64,000 nucleotides of DNA from Flavobacterium sp. KJJ (GCF_000708595.2 NZ_JARP01000001.1:558001-622000), one strand, 5' to 3'; positions 44,760-55,330 are shown, numbered from the stretch's first letter. The notes: generated by a model not told the origin, from the sequence alone. Program-made: numbers and translations.

Positions 44760-46760
44760 TTATTCTTGATTTAAGTTTCTTAATTGTTTCAGTTTGTCTT
44801 TCCAAACTTCAAGACTTTCTTTATGAATAGCGATGTTTTTGCGGACTTCAAGAACAATTGAATTCTCTTTTTTTGCGTTTTTAGTATTCGTAAAAAACTG
44901 AATATTATTTTCTAACTGAAAAATTTCATTCTGAACTTCTTCAATTTTGCGCATTAGAAAAATCTTTTCATTATCTAATTTACGTGTATCATTGCTGTCA
45001 GATAACGAATCAATTCGGTTAGAGAAACGCATCATTTCAGTTTCTTTCTTACTCAAACTTAATTTTTCAAAAAGAGCATCTAAAATTTTATTGAATTTTC
45101 CTTCTATATGACGTCTTGCAAAGGGTACTTTTCCGTAACCTTTCCATATTTCGATATGTTTTTTAATAGCGTCTAAGTCAGTCTTGTGATCTCCTGTTAA
45201 TTGATAAGCTCTCAATACATCTAAATAAGCTTTTTTGTTGTCAAAAGCAGTAACTTCATCAACATTTTCTTCAGATTTATGCTCTTTTAATTTATCAAAA
45301 TAATGGTTGCAGGCATCTTTAAATTCTTTCCAGATTTTATCTGAATATTTTTTAGGAACATGACCAATTTGTTTCCACTCCTCTTGAATTTGCTTCATAA
45401 CTGGAGTAGTAGCGCCAAAGTCTGTACTTTCCTGTAATTCTTTAGCTTTTGCAACCAAAGCCATTTTTTTGTTTAAGTTGTCGTTTTGATCTTTTTTAAT
45501 GTCTTTGTAAAACGAGTTTTTAAACGAGTTGAAGTTTCTAACAGCCGTTTTAAATGCAGCCCAAGTTTCTTCATTTACTTCAGAGGGCACTTTTCCGGCA
45601 GCAAAAAACTCATTTCTAAGTGCTTCTACTTTCTGAATTTGTACCAGCCATTGCGAATGAGATCCCACTTTTTCAGTTCCTAAAACCTCAATTGTAGCAA
45701 TAATTCCTTTTTTAACTTCAAGATTTTGTTGCTCGTTTGCTCTTTGGCTTTCAAATAAAATCTCTCTTTTATCGTGAATTTTTTTAGTCAATTCACTAAA
45801 TTTATTCCAGATAACATCGCGGTATTCTTTAGAAACAGGCCCAATATCTTCTTTCCATATTCTGTGTAAATCCTGCAATTCGCGAAAAGCTTTACTGATG
45901 TCAGTTTCGTTTGCCAATTCTTCAACGCGAGCAATTATTTTTTGCTTTTGATCTAAGTTGTATTTAAAATCTAAATCTCTGGCTTCACGGTCTAAATGCA
46001 AATAATCATAAAAATTTTCGACATGAAAATGATAATTATTCCAAACGTGGTTGTATTTGTCTTTTGGAATTGCACCTGCATTTTTCCATCTTTCTCTTAA
46101 ATCATTAAAATGCTTAAGAGTATCTTTGATGTTTTCTTGCGGATTTATAAGTTCTTTTAATTCCTCAACTATAGCAAGTCGATTCTCTAAATTTGTTTTT
46201 AAATTGGATTGTAAATGTTTAAAATGAGCATTTCTCTTTTCTCTAAACACATTATAGTATTCATCGAATTTAGATTTTAGCGGAGAATGATATTCAAATT
46301 CTTCGTTAGGATCTTGCTTTGAAGCATTAAATTCTTCTTTTTTCTCTTCAATTAAATGATTATATTGTAGTAAAAACGACTTTTTGATTTCTTCAATATG
46401 ATCTTTTACAGACATTACCTTGTCTGTATTAATCAGTTTTCTAAGTTCATCAACCAAGGCATCTAATGAAAAAGTGTCATAATCCTGCATAGGAATATCA
46501 TGGCGCTCTTTCAGCGTTTCATCTTCGCTTTCTTCAGCATTAGAATTTGTGATAGCATCGAGTGCAGTCTGATGATTATGTTCATCATTTTCAACAGTTT
46601 CTGATGTATTTTCTAATTCATTTTCAGTAGTAGAACCCACATTTTCAGCTGCTGCTTCAGAACGTAATGTTTCAGTTGCATCATCTTGAGTAGAATCGTT
46701 AATTTCGATTCCTAATTTTCCGTCTGCATCTTGCAGGTTATCATTCTTTTCTTCTAACAT
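44760..46760 (-). CDS. DUF349 repeat protein
   Basis: 666 residues, cytoplasmic, highly charged. The first 90 residues are acidic and probably disordered (DSTQDDATETLRSEAAAENV). Then come about five DUF349 units of roughly 75 residues, each a helical pair containing W-x-x-x-[AG]-x-[AVI]-P-[KR], for example LRERWKNAGAIPKDKYNHVW, LHRIWKEDIGPVSKEYRDVI and EEWKQIGHVPKKYSDKIWKE. The C-terminal 70 residues are coiled coil (IFLMRKIEEVQNEIFQLENN). Widespread in Bacteroidota; precise function not known to me. Confidence 0.92.
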   Translation of the reverse strand: MLEEKNDNLQDADGKLGIEINDSTQDDATETLRSEAAAENVGSTTENELENTSETVENDEHNHQTALDAITNSNAEESEDETLKERHDIPMQDYDTFSLDALVDELRKLINTDKVMSVKDHIEEIKKSFLLQYNHLIEEKKEEFNASKQDPNEEFEYHSPLKSKFDEYYNVFREKRNAHFKHLQSNLKTNLENRLAIVEELKELINPQENIKDTLKHFNDLRERWKNAGAIPKDKYNHVWNNYHFHVENFYDYLHLDREARDLDFKYNLDQKQKIIARVEELANETDISKAFRELQDLHRIWKEDIGPVSKEYRDVIWNKFSELTKKIHDKREILFESQRANEQQNLEVKKGIIATIEVLGTEKVGSHSQWLVQIQKVEALRNEFFAAGKVPSEVNEETWAAFKTAVRNFNSFKNSFYKDIKKDQNDNLNKKMALVAKAKELQESTDFGATTPVMKQIQEEWKQIGHVPKKYSDKIWKEFKDACNHYFDKLKEHKSEENVDEVTAFDNKKAYLDVLRAYQLTGDHKTDLDAIKKHIEIWKGYGKVPFARRHIEGKFNKILDALFEKLSLSKKETEMMRFSNRIDSLSDSNDTRKLDNEKIFLMRKIEEVQNEIFQLENNIQFFTNTKNAKKENSIVLEVRKNIAIHKESLEVWKDKLKQLRNLNQE

Positions 46761-47005
46761 TTTAAATGTGTAAGGTTTTTATTTTAAACAGTGCGAAAGA
46801 TAGTAAAGGTGTTTCTAAATACAAAATAAATCGTTTGTTTATACGCTATTTTACGATGAAATTCTTACTCTTTGCCCTAATTTGAGATTATCATATTGGT
46901 TTTTTTACTATTTTTTTGAAGTAAATTTAAATTGTGAATTATTAAAAATTTTAGAAATATCGAAGCAAAACGTTATTTAAAATTGATTTATTTTTTAATT
47001 ATTAA

Positions 47006-47749
47006 TCAAAATAAAATTAAAACGCCAACTTCTAAACCATAATTATATGATTTTTCTCCTCCAAAAGCGACACTGGGATGAATGTATACCAGATTGTTTG
47101 GAGTTATCTTTCGGCCAAATTCTAAAAATGCATTATTTTGAAATCCGTCTAATGTATTGTTATATCTAAAGGCAACATCACCTGCTAGCCAATTTTTTCC
47201 AAAAAAATATAAAAGCACATTTTCATAAGCAGTAGTGTTTACATCTGATCGATTTCTCGAACCTGCAAAACTTCCTTGATATTCTAATGAAGAAAGCCAT
47301 AAAAATTGTTTCTGCATAAAATACCTTCCATAAATAACAGCAGGAATAGCTACCCATTTTCCGGTCCCAAAACTAGGATCTACAGCTGAGTTAGAATTTA
47401 TTCTTAGCCGAAAAGCAATTCCATTACTTTTTTCTAAATAAGGAATATAGCTTACGCCGGCTCCGACATCTCCAATTCCGGTTTTATTTACTGAATTTGA
47501 ATTGGCTGAAATTAATGGAAGATCAAACCTGAAGTTCCAAGCACCATTACCAATAGGATGAAGAAATCGTAATTGTGTGGTATTGAAGGAGCCATTATCA
47601 GTATCCAGATACTCATTAAAAAGCAAAACTGTTTTTAGAAAGTAATTGTATCTTGATTCTGAAAAAGGACTGTTTGATTTATCTTCTTGTCCTTTAGCAG
47701 AAAAAGTAATTAAAAAACTAAGGAATAAGAATAATTGAAATTTATTCAT
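47006..47749 (-). CDS. outer-membrane beta-barrel protein
   Basis: 247 residues with signal peptide (MNKFQLFLFLSFLITFSAKG, before QED). The mature part alternates hydrophobic and polar residues in beta strands with aromatic girdles (FRFDLPLISANSNS, AFRLRINSNSAVD, FLWLSSLEYQGSF, YGLEVGVLILF) and ends in a hydrophobic strand with C-terminal Phe, as outer-membrane barrels do. Loosely resembles the MetA-pathway phenol-degradation/transporter-like barrel family. Substrate unknown. A stand-alone gene with long AT-rich flanks. Confidence 0.75.
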   Translation of the reverse strand: MNKFQLFLFLSFLITFSAKGQEDKSNSPFSESRYNYFLKTVLLFNEYLDTDNGSFNTTQLRFLHPIGNGAWNFRFDLPLISANSNSVNKTGIGDVGAGVSYIPYLEKSNGIAFRLRINSNSAVDPSFGTGKWVAIPAVIYGRYFMQKQFLWLSSLEYQGSFAGSRNRSDVNTTAYENVLLYFFGKNWLAGDVAFRYNNTLDGFQNNAFLEFGRKITPNNLVYIHPSVAFGGEKSYNYGLEVGVLILF

Positions 47750-47816
47750 AACTACCTATAAATGAGTAGTCTAAATTACAAAAATTACTTTAAGATTTTA
47801 TGTACAGCAGTCTTTT

Positions 47817-48566
47817 TTATTTATTCCATATTTTCCAAGCTTTTTCGGCTTGAAAAATAAGCATATCATATCCATTTTTTATAGTTGCACCTCTTTCCTT
47901 AGCATTTTTTAAAAATTGCGTTTCTGCAGGATTGTATATTAAGTCGTAAGCGATGTGCTTTTCTGTAAAAAACTCATAAGGTAGGTTGGGACAGGCTTCG
48001 ATATTCGGACTTGTTCCTACTGGTGTACAATTGATTATGATTTGAAAATTATCAAAAGTAGTGGCGTTAATCAAATCATAATCAATAATATTTTCTTTAG
48101 CTTCTCTCGAAACAAAAGTATAAGGAATATCTAATTCTTCAAGAGCATAAGCAACACCTTTTGATGCGCCGCCTGTGCCTAAAATTAGTGCTTTTTTATG
48201 ATGCGGTTCTAACAACGGTTTTAATGATTTTTTGAATCCATAATAATCAGTGTTGTAGCCTTTCAATTTTCCGTTTTTGGTAAATTTAATAGTATTTACA
48301 GCACCAATAAGTTGTGCTTTTTTTGATAGCTTATCTAAGTAAGGAATTACCTGCTCTTTATACGGAATCGTAACATTTAAACCCTTTAAATCAGGATTAT
48401 TTTTAAGTAATCCGCTCAAATGACTTATTTCAGAAATGTCGAAATTTTCGTAGCTATTGCCTGCAAAAACTTCGTCACTAAATTTTTCTGTAAAATATCC
48501 CTTTGAAAAAGAGTAACTTATATTACGACCTAATAAGCCAAAACGCCTTCTTAAAATATCAATCAT
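47817..48566 (-). CDS. aroE: shikimate dehydrogenase
   Basis: 249 residues, on the short side but complete. It opens RRFGLLGRNISYSFSKGYF, where S-x-S-x binds shikimate. Further motifs: LKGLNVTIPYKEQVIPYLD with the catalytic Lys, GAVNTIKF, YNTDYYGF with catalytic Asp, and the NADP loop ALILGTGGASKGVAYAL near residue 122. INCTPVGTSPNIEACPNLPY and the end NGYDMLIFQAEKAWKIW are typical. Reduces 3-dehydroshikimate with NADPH. Its ATG overlaps the upstream TPR gene's stop codon (TAATG), so the two are coupled. Confidence 0.95.
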   Translation of the reverse strand: MIDILRRRFGLLGRNISYSFSKGYFTEKFSDEVFAGNSYENFDISEISHLSGLLKNNPDLKGLNVTIPYKEQVIPYLDKLSKKAQLIGAVNTIKFTKNGKLKGYNTDYYGFKKSLKPLLEPHHKKALILGTGGASKGVAYALEELDIPYTFVSREAKENIIDYDLINATTFDNFQIIINCTPVGTSPNIEACPNLPYEFFTEKHIAYDLIYNPAETQFLKNAKERGATIKNGYDMLIFQAEKAWKIWNK

Positions 48567-49963
48567 TATTGTTTTCTATGTTTTTCAATATAATTTTTTA
48601 CCATTTTTTTTGACCAAACCACAGGAAACAAATCTTCAATTAAGATATAGTTGTCAAAGTTTAAACGCAAGCCATTGCTTAAGTGAAATTTTGCTTTTGT
48701 GTTGTCTTGAATCATGAAATACAATCCAGCTAAACGGTATTCGATTTCGTTTTCTTCAGGAAAATATTCTGATGCCTGTAGCAAAGTTTGAATAGCACTG
48801 TCAAATTCTCCTAAAAATTGAAGAATATCTACCCAGAACAGCCAAGTGTCTAAGGCATAATCACCAAATTCTACTGCTTTTCTGTATCCAAATTCAGCTT
48901 CTTCAAAAAAGTTCATTTGTTTATTGATTGTTGCATAACGCTTCCAATACAAACGATTTTGATTGTCAATTGCTAATGCTTTATTTACAAAAAACAACGC
49001 TTTCTGAAAGTTTTTCTGGCGAACATAAAAGTCAGTAATGGCAATCCAGCCTTTGTCTAAAAGCGGATCTTCATGTACAGTTTGATTGTAATATTGAAGT
49101 GCTTTTACAGAATTCCCTAGCTTTTCATAACATTTTCCAATACGCAATAATGCATAAGAAGTTGCATCGTCAAGTTCGATTGTTCTGTTGTAGCTTTCAA
49201 TAGCTTCATTGTATTTTTTAAGACGTTCGTAAGCTTTTGCTTTTTCCATGAAAGCACCCAAAAATTCATCGTCAATCAGGGTTGCATAATCAAAAGCACG
49301 AATCGCGTTTTCGTATTCTTTTACGCCATAATGCAAGCGCCCAAGCTGATGCCAGGCAATTTCGCTGTATGGGTTTTTATTAATATAATCGTTAAGATAT
49401 AGAATGGCCTCTTGGTTTTGATCTAAAAATTCAAAACAATACACTACGTTATATAAGGCAGATTGATCTTCTAAATCTTCTTCAAGACATTTGATAAAAC
49501 TGTCTTTCGCCATCTCAAGGTTATCCATAAAAAGATATTCCATTCCAATCAAGTTGTACACATCAGCGTAGTCGTCAGTATATTGCAAAGCAATTTTAAG
49601 CAATTCTACCGCTTTTTCGTGTTGATCTCTTTTAGAACAAATATTGGCTTTCTGGATGTAAATTTCCTCGTTGTTAGGTTCGATTGCATATAACTCATTT
49701 AAGAGCTTTTCGGCGATCTCTAGTTTGTCGTCGTAAACCAACATTTCTACTTGTACTAATTTTAAGCCCGTAGATTTTGGGTGTTGGTCTAATGCAAGTT
49801 TCAAGGCCTTTTTTGCTAAATTAGCCTTGCCTATATCTAAATAATGAAGAATTATTTCTTCAAATTCTTCAGAATCAAAAAAGAGTACTTTGTTGGTTTT
49901 CAACATCGACTCAAATTTGGATAAGGATAGGTTATAATCTTCTTCTTCGTTGCTTAATTGCAT
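48566..49963 (-). CDS. TPR-repeat protein, cytoplasmic
   Basis: 465 residues, no signal peptide. Nearly the whole length is tetratricopeptide repeats (AEKLLNELYAIEPNNEEIYI, YADVYNLIGMEYLFMDNLEM, SEIAWHQLGRLHYGVKEYEN, YALLRIGKCYEKLGNSVKAL), about ten units. Acts presumably as a scaffold. Overlaps aroE by one base; coupling of this TPR protein with aroE is a familiar Flavobacterium arrangement, but the functional link is unknown. Confidence 0.9.
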   Translation of the reverse strand: MQLSNEEEDYNLSLSKFESMLKTNKVLFFDSEEFEEIILHYLDIGKANLAKKALKLALDQHPKSTGLKLVQVEMLVYDDKLEIAEKLLNELYAIEPNNEEIYIQKANICSKRDQHEKAVELLKIALQYTDDYADVYNLIGMEYLFMDNLEMAKDSFIKCLEEDLEDQSALYNVVYCFEFLDQNQEAILYLNDYINKNPYSEIAWHQLGRLHYGVKEYENAIRAFDYATLIDDEFLGAFMEKAKAYERLKKYNEAIESYNRTIELDDATSYALLRIGKCYEKLGNSVKALQYYNQTVHEDPLLDKGWIAITDFYVRQKNFQKALFFVNKALAIDNQNRLYWKRYATINKQMNFFEEAEFGYRKAVEFGDYALDTWLFWVDILQFLGEFDSAIQTLLQASEYFPEENEIEYRLAGLYFMIQDNTKAKFHLSNGLRLNFDNYILIEDLFPVVWSKKMVKNYIEKHRKQ

Positions 49964-50146
49964 ACTGTCTTTATTTGAAATTAGCCTGTCATAAATTTAG
50001 GCAACCATATTCTTGTTGTGAGGTAAGGAAATTAATTGTTTTGAACAATTTAATTAACAATATGGACAGAATTTTCATTCTGTTTTACGTTATAATCTTT
50101 TGATTTGTAAAAGATTAATTTAATTAATATTCTAATTTATTAGGCT

Positions 50147-51334
50147 TTATTCCTGCTTCATGATTTCATCCATTACGCTTAAAATTATTGCGCAGCCTTC
50201 TTTTATTTCTTCTTCAGAAATGGTTAATGGCGGTGTTATTCTAATAGCGCAACCTTCAAACAGCAGCCAGAATAAAATAAGCCCTTTTTCCTGACAGTTC
50301 AAAATAACTTGATTTGTTATTTCAGCAGTTTCTGTCATGGCGGCAAGCATTAATCCTTTTCCTCTAACTTCCTTTATCAAAGGGTGTACCAAAAGAGATC
50401 TGAAGAGTTTTTCCTTCTCTAAAGTTTCTGCCATTAAATTTGTTTCAGTTAATTCTTGCAAAGTAGCTAAACAAGCTGACGCAATGACAGGATGACCTCC
50501 AAAAGTGGTGATATGGCCCAACTTAGGATTTTCGGTCAGTAGGTCCATTTTTTCTGCAGTAGCAGTAAAAGCACCAACAGGCATGCCACCGCCCATTCCT
50601 TTTCCCATAACCACAATGTCAGGAACTACATCATAATTTTGAAATCCAAAAAGTTTTCCGGTTCTACCGAAACCTGGCTGAATTTCATCAACAATCATCA
50701 TGGCTCCAACTTCATCACAACGTTTGCGCACTTTTTGTAGAAAATCATTTTCCGGCTGAATAAATCCAGCACCGCCTTGAATGGTTTCTAATAAAATAGC
50801 TGCAGTTCGGGTTGTGATTTTTTTTAAATCATCTTCGTTATTAAAAGTAATAAAATCAACATCTGGAAGCAAAGGCCTAAAAGCTTGTTTACGTTCTTCA
50901 AATCCCATAACGCTCATAGAACCCATTGTGTTGCCATGATAAGCATTATGACACGAAATAAGCTGACTGCGTCCTGTTGTTCTTTTCGCTAGTTTAAGCG
51001 CACCTTCAATTGCTTCTGTTCCGGAATTTACTAAATATGTTTTATTTAAAGATTCAGGCAGGAGTGAAGCCAATAATTTGCAATATTGGACAGCAGGACT
51101 TTGCGAATATTCTCCGTAAACCATTACGTGCGAATATTTGTCTAACTGATCTTTTATAGCTTGATTTACTCTCGGATGCTGATGTCCTAGCGTACAAGCC
51201 GAAACTCCAGCAACAAAATCTAAATATTTTTTCTTGTTTGTATCGTAAATATATGAGCCAATGGCATGCGAAACTTCCATTCCTAAAGGATAAGGAGATG
51301 TTTGTGCTTGATATTTTATAAAATCTGGATTCAT
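50147..51334 (-). CDS. class III aminotransferase
   Basis: 395 residues. PLP-dependent fold type I, acetylornithine/ornithine-type: YLVNSGTEAIEGALKLAKRT near residue 100; CHNAYHGNTMGSMSVMG; the PLP-ring Asp in MIVDEIQPGFGRTGKLFGF; and the Schiff-base Lys in PDIVVMGKGMGGGMPVGAF near 245. Also TTFGGHPVIASACLATL. The amino donor cannot be determined from sequence. It lies downstream of the OstA-like gene on the same strand, 74 bases away, across an ACTGAAAACTGCGACT repeat. Confidence 0.9.
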   Translation of the reverse strand: MNPDFIKYQAQTSPYPLGMEVSHAIGSYIYDTNKKKYLDFVAGVSACTLGHQHPRVNQAIKDQLDKYSHVMVYGEYSQSPAVQYCKLLASLLPESLNKTYLVNSGTEAIEGALKLAKRTTGRSQLISCHNAYHGNTMGSMSVMGFEERKQAFRPLLPDVDFITFNNEDDLKKITTRTAAILLETIQGGAGFIQPENDFLQKVRKRCDEVGAMMIVDEIQPGFGRTGKLFGFQNYDVVPDIVVMGKGMGGGMPVGAFTATAEKMDLLTENPKLGHITTFGGHPVIASACLATLQELTETNLMAETLEKEKLFRSLLVHPLIKEVRGKGLMLAAMTETAEITNQVILNCQEKGLILFWLLFEGCAIRITPPLTISEEEIKEGCAIILSVMDEIMKQE

Positions 51335-51354
51335 TTTTTTGAGGTTCTAAATTA

Positions 51355-51411
51355 GTTCATAGTCTCAGTTTTCGGTCCCAGTCTAAAACTGAAAACTGCG
51401 ACTGAAAACTA
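51355..51411. repeat. ACTGAAAACT repeat between OstA-like and aminotransferase genes
   Basis: Contains ACTGAAAACTGCGACTGAAAACT and a diverged inverted partner. Begins immediately at the OstA-like gene's stop codon (TAG of 51409-51411 on the minus strand). The same core recurs near 22527-22540. Confidence 0.75.
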
Positions 51412-53079
51412 TTTTTTAGTCTTTGTATTTGCTTTCGCTGTAGTCGCTTTTACTGCCGGTTTCTTTTTGTCGTAATCGCGCGTTTCTTTCCTTACTTTCA
51501 TAGGGACGTTTTCCTTTGCTTCTTCGTCTTTGCCTTCTTTTATTAGCTTATCATTCATTTCATTATCCTCAGCACTAAAAATATCATCTTTCGATTTTAT
51601 TCTTTCATCACCGCGCCAGACAAGACCTCTTAACTTTCGCGCATTTTCAGGCAAATCGGCTTCTGGATAAATATCTCCATCAACTTTATTAAAAAAGGTA
51701 ATGGTTTCTACGGCATTATTTTCCAGAATCAAATTGATCTTACTGCTGACATTTTTATTAATTCCGATAAGCTCATTGGCGTCATTCCGCATATAATAAA
51801 TGACTTCGGTGTTTTTGATGACATCGACGTCATGCAGTTTTCCATCTCTAAATTTTCCAAATAAATTCAGTCCTTTAACTTGATTAAATCCGGTTCCGAG
51901 TGTATCCCGCGAAACGAGAAATGTATTATTGAGCACTTTTAGTGAATCTAATTTTTTGGTGTTGTTATCGCCAATCAAATGCATAACATCGCCGGTAATC
52001 TGATTATCGCCGTTCCATAAAATCGGATTTCCAATCAGTTTTGTCAAGGCAGTTTTTGAATTTGAGTGAATCGAATCGCATTTACCGCTCATATCGGTCT
52101 TGAAAAACCGAACATTTTTATAAGCTCGTAAAATTCTTTCGCCTTCTTTTCCGGTAACCATTAACTTTTGTCCATGAATGTAAACAGAATCATTCTCAAC
52201 AAGGTTCACTGCTACAGCTCTTTTAGTGACAAACATCGAATCTTTTAGTTTGTAAACTTCTGCGTAATGTCCTTTAACAATACCGCGATTGATTGAATCT
52301 GTGATTTTTACATTTCGAGTTGCCGACGCAAATTCTATATTTCGATTATAATATAAACTATCGCCTTCAATTAGCCTGTCATCATATCTGATGTATGATT
52401 TCCGTAAAAAATGAGCTAAGTTTTTTTTCGTATCGTAAAAGCCTTTTTCGGTATAAATATAATTGGCTTTGCTTGTAATGGTAGAAGGACCGAGCAAATA
52501 AGTATGTCCAGAATTACTGTAATAATCCAAATGATTTGATTTTACAACATATTTAGGATTTGTTAGGGTTACTTCAGTCAAAAACTGAAACTTCTTTTCG
52601 GCAACAAAATACCGTCCTGATTTGCTTACAAGTGTATTATCTTTATTAACAATAGTTCCTTTTGTATTGTAAAAAACCTGCTGTACATTTCGGTCAAAAT
52701 TAATTGTATCTGTTTGTAAAGTCGCATCTGGAGAAGTCATAACAGCATCTCCTGTTGCAAATGCTTTTTTTACATTTCCGTTATATTCTGCATATTTGCT
52801 ATTTAAAAACAAGGTATCACCCTGTACTAATTGCACATTTCCAAAGGCTTTAAGATAGTTTTCTTTCTGAAAAAAATATGCTTTGTTGCAAGTCAGTACA
52901 ACTCCGTCATGATTTACTTTCACATTTCCGGTAAGCAAAACGGCATCAGGCGCTGTTGCTTGATCAACATCTAAGAAATCAGAGTGTTCTATAATGATTT
53001 TTTTTGGTGCTTGTGCAAAAATGGTTTGTACGCTTAAGAAAAGCAGACAAGAAAATATGAAAAAGAGTGATTTCTTCAA
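51409..53079 (-). CDS. OstA/LptA-like protein, LPS-transport-related
   Basis: 556 residues with signal peptide (MKKSLFFIFSCLLFLSVQTIFA, before QAP). Many short beta-strand repeats of the OstA/LptA type: KIIIEHSDFLDVDQATAPDA, VLLTGNVKVNHDGVVLTCNK, YLKAFGNVQLVQGDTLFLNS, FATGDAVMTSPDATLQTDTI. Such beta-jellyroll modules carry LPS or similar lipids in the periplasm. The C-terminal 60 residues are Lys/Glu-rich, then Lys/Ala/Thr-rich, and probably disordered. Much longer than E. coli LptA, as is usual in Bacteroidota. Confidence 0.88.
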   Translation of the reverse strand: MKKSLFFIFSCLLFLSVQTIFAQAPKKIIIEHSDFLDVDQATAPDAVLLTGNVKVNHDGVVLTCNKAYFFQKENYLKAFGNVQLVQGDTLFLNSKYAEYNGNVKKAFATGDAVMTSPDATLQTDTINFDRNVQQVFYNTKGTIVNKDNTLVSKSGRYFVAEKKFQFLTEVTLTNPKYVVKSNHLDYYSNSGHTYLLGPSTITSKANYIYTEKGFYDTKKNLAHFLRKSYIRYDDRLIEGDSLYYNRNIEFASATRNVKITDSINRGIVKGHYAEVYKLKDSMFVTKRAVAVNLVENDSVYIHGQKLMVTGKEGERILRAYKNVRFFKTDMSGKCDSIHSNSKTALTKLIGNPILWNGDNQITGDVMHLIGDNNTKKLDSLKVLNNTFLVSRDTLGTGFNQVKGLNLFGKFRDGKLHDVDVIKNTEVIYYMRNDANELIGINKNVSSKINLILENNAVETITFFNKVDGDIYPEADLPENARKLRGLVWRGDERIKSKDDIFSAEDNEMNDKLIKEGKDEEAKENVPMKVRKETRDYDKKKPAVKATTAKANTKTKK

Positions 53080-53455
53080 TTGATTAAATTTTTGTCAAAT
53101 TTATGAAAAAGGATACAACCTTATATTGTTATTAGGATTAATTTATAATGTTTCTTTTTAAGGTACAAAGGTTCATATGGACAGAGTTCAAAGTTTTTTT
53201 TTCATTCATGGATTCCTTAAACATTAAAAAAAAAAATCGACTTGAGAATTGATTTAAGCAATGATACCTTTGTTCTTTTGATTTTCTTCTTAATTATCAA
53301 CAAAACCCTTAACTCTCACGTTGTAGTTGGCATTTTCCGAATGATTTAATAATAAAACGAATTGACTTTTGCCCGAATTTTAAAAATTAAACTAAATTTA
53401 GAAAATAGTTTTAGAATTATGAATCAATTTTAAAATCTTAAATTATAAAAATAAT
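53080..53455. other. 376-base gap before GH13 amylase
   Basis: AT-rich. It holds a AAGGTACAAAGGTTCATATGG segment near 53160 related to the GGTTCAAAG repeat and presumably the promoters of both divergent genes, which I could not define. No ORF or hairpin of note. Confidence 0.4.
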
Positions 53456-55330
53456 ATGATAAATAATAAATTTATTATTGCTGGAATTGGTGCAACAATG
53501 CTTTTTTCGGCCTGTAAAACCCAAGATTTAAGAATGAATAATGCGCCTAAGGAAGAAAGTGTCACGGATAAGAAAATTGTAGTATATCAGGTTTTTACAC
53601 GTTTGTTTGGAAATAAAAACGCAACCAATAAACCTTGGGGAACAATCGAAGAAAATGGAGTTGGAAAATTTAATGATTTTACAGATAAAGCGCTTCATGA
53701 AATTAAAGATTTAGGTGTTACCTATATTTGGTACACTGGAGTGCCGCACCATGCATTAGTGCGCGATTATACTGCCTATGGAATTTCAAATGATGATCCA
53801 GAAGTAGTAAAAGGCCGTGCTGGATCTCCTTATGCGGTGAAAGATTATTATAATGTAAATCCAGATTTGGCAGTAAATCCGGAAAATAGACTTCAGGAAT
53901 TTGAAGATTTGATTGCCCGCACACACAAAGCGGGTTTGAAAGTAATTATTGATATTGTTCCGAATCATATCGCTCGAAAATATGAAGGAAAAAACAATCC
54001 GGAAGGCGTCCGAGATTTTGGTGCTGATGACGATGTAAATGTTGAGTATGAAAGGGATAATAACTTTTATTATATTCCCAACACACATTTTGAAATTCCA
54101 GATGGCAACGTTCCATTAAATGGCGAAAAAAATCCTCTAGTTGACGGTAAGTTTGATGAAAACCCTGCAAAATGGACAGGGAACGGATCTCGTAAAGCGA
54201 AACCAGACCAAAATGACTGGTACGAAACCGTAAAAGTAAATTACGGAATTCGCCCGGATGGTTCTAAAGATTTTCCTGAGCTTCCTGCTGGATTTGATCA
54301 AAAATCATATCAAGAACATTTTGCATTTTGGCAAGATAAAGATGTTCCTAGTTCTTGGAAGAAATTCAAATCAATCGCTTTATATTGGACTGCTAAAGGA
54401 GTCGACGGTTTTCGTTATGATATGGCAGAAATGGTGCCGTATGAATTTTGGAGCTATATGAATTCAGCTATTAAAATGAAAAACCCGAATGCTTTTTTAT
54501 TGGCCGAAGTTTATAATCCGAATGAATATCGAAATTATATTCATTTAGGAAAAATGGATTATTTATATGACAAAGTAGAAACGTATGATAAGCTTAAAGA
54601 TATTATTCGCGGAAAATCTTCTCCAGACGGATTATCTGATATTCAAAAAAGAATGTCTGATATCGAACATCATATGCTTCATTTTTTAGATAATCATGAT
54701 GAACAGCGTTTGGCAAGTCCTGAATTTGCAGGAACTCCAGAACGCGGTAAACCTTTAATGGTAGTTTCTACAACTATCAGTACTTCACCGACAATGGTTT
54801 ATTTTGGACAAGAAGTAGGAGAGGCTGGAAATGAAAACGCTGGTTTTGGAACCCATTCGAGAACTTCTATTTTTGATTATATTGGTGTTCCAAATCATCA
54901 GCGATGGATGAATGACGGTACATTTGATGGCGGAAAATTATCTGATTCAGAAAAGAATCTTCGTGATTTCTATAAGCGACTATTAAATTTTTCGATCAAT
55001 AGCACAGCCTTGATGGGAGGTTTTCAGGAAATTCAATCTGTAAATCGTCAAAACAATCAAGGATATGATGATTTAATTTATTCTTACGTACGCTGGTCGG
55101 ATAATCAAAAATTAATTATTATCGCTAATTTTTCTTCTGAAAAAACAAGTGAATTTAATTTAAAAATTCCATCTGATATAATCTCAAAGTGGAATTTGAA
55201 AGATGGAGAATATCAACTTGCAGATCAATTGTATAAAAAGAGTTTAGTTCAATTAAAAGTAGAAAATGGAGAAGGAGCAGCAAAAATTAAAATATTGCCT
55301 TCAGAATCATTTATATATGAATTGAAATAG
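53456..55330 (+). CDS. GH13 alpha-amylase-family lipoprotein
   Basis: 624 residues. The signal ends FSACKTQ (Cys near residue 20), so probably a surface or periplasmic lipoprotein. The (beta/alpha)8 barrel carries the GH13 regions: KVIIDIVPNHIAR near 160; GFRYDMAEMVPYEFW with nucleophile Asp near 321; FLLAEVYNP with acid/base Glu near 350; and HFLDNHDEQRLASPE with the transition-state Asp near 413. A long insert (residues about 175-290) separates regions I and II. A C-terminal beta domain follows. Hydrolyses alpha-glucans or related sugars; no SusCD genes are near. Confidence 0.9.
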   Translation: MINNKFIIAGIGATMLFSACKTQDLRMNNAPKEESVTDKKIVVYQVFTRLFGNKNATNKPWGTIEENGVGKFNDFTDKALHEIKDLGVTYIWYTGVPHHALVRDYTAYGISNDDPEVVKGRAGSPYAVKDYYNVNPDLAVNPENRLQEFEDLIARTHKAGLKVIIDIVPNHIARKYEGKNNPEGVRDFGADDDVNVEYERDNNFYYIPNTHFEIPDGNVPLNGEKNPLVDGKFDENPAKWTGNGSRKAKPDQNDWYETVKVNYGIRPDGSKDFPELPAGFDQKSYQEHFAFWQDKDVPSSWKKFKSIALYWTAKGVDGFRYDMAEMVPYEFWSYMNSAIKMKNPNAFLLAEVYNPNEYRNYIHLGKMDYLYDKVETYDKLKDIIRGKSSPDGLSDIQKRMSDIEHHMLHFLDNHDEQRLASPEFAGTPERGKPLMVVSTTISTSPTMVYFGQEVGEAGNENAGFGTHSRTSIFDYIGVPNHQRWMNDGTFDGGKLSDSEKNLRDFYKRLLNFSINSTALMGGFQEIQSVNRQNNQGYDDLIYSYVRWSDNQKLIIIANFSSEKTSEFNLKIPSDIISKWNLKDGEYQLADQLYKKSLVQLKVENGEGAAKIKILPSESFIYELK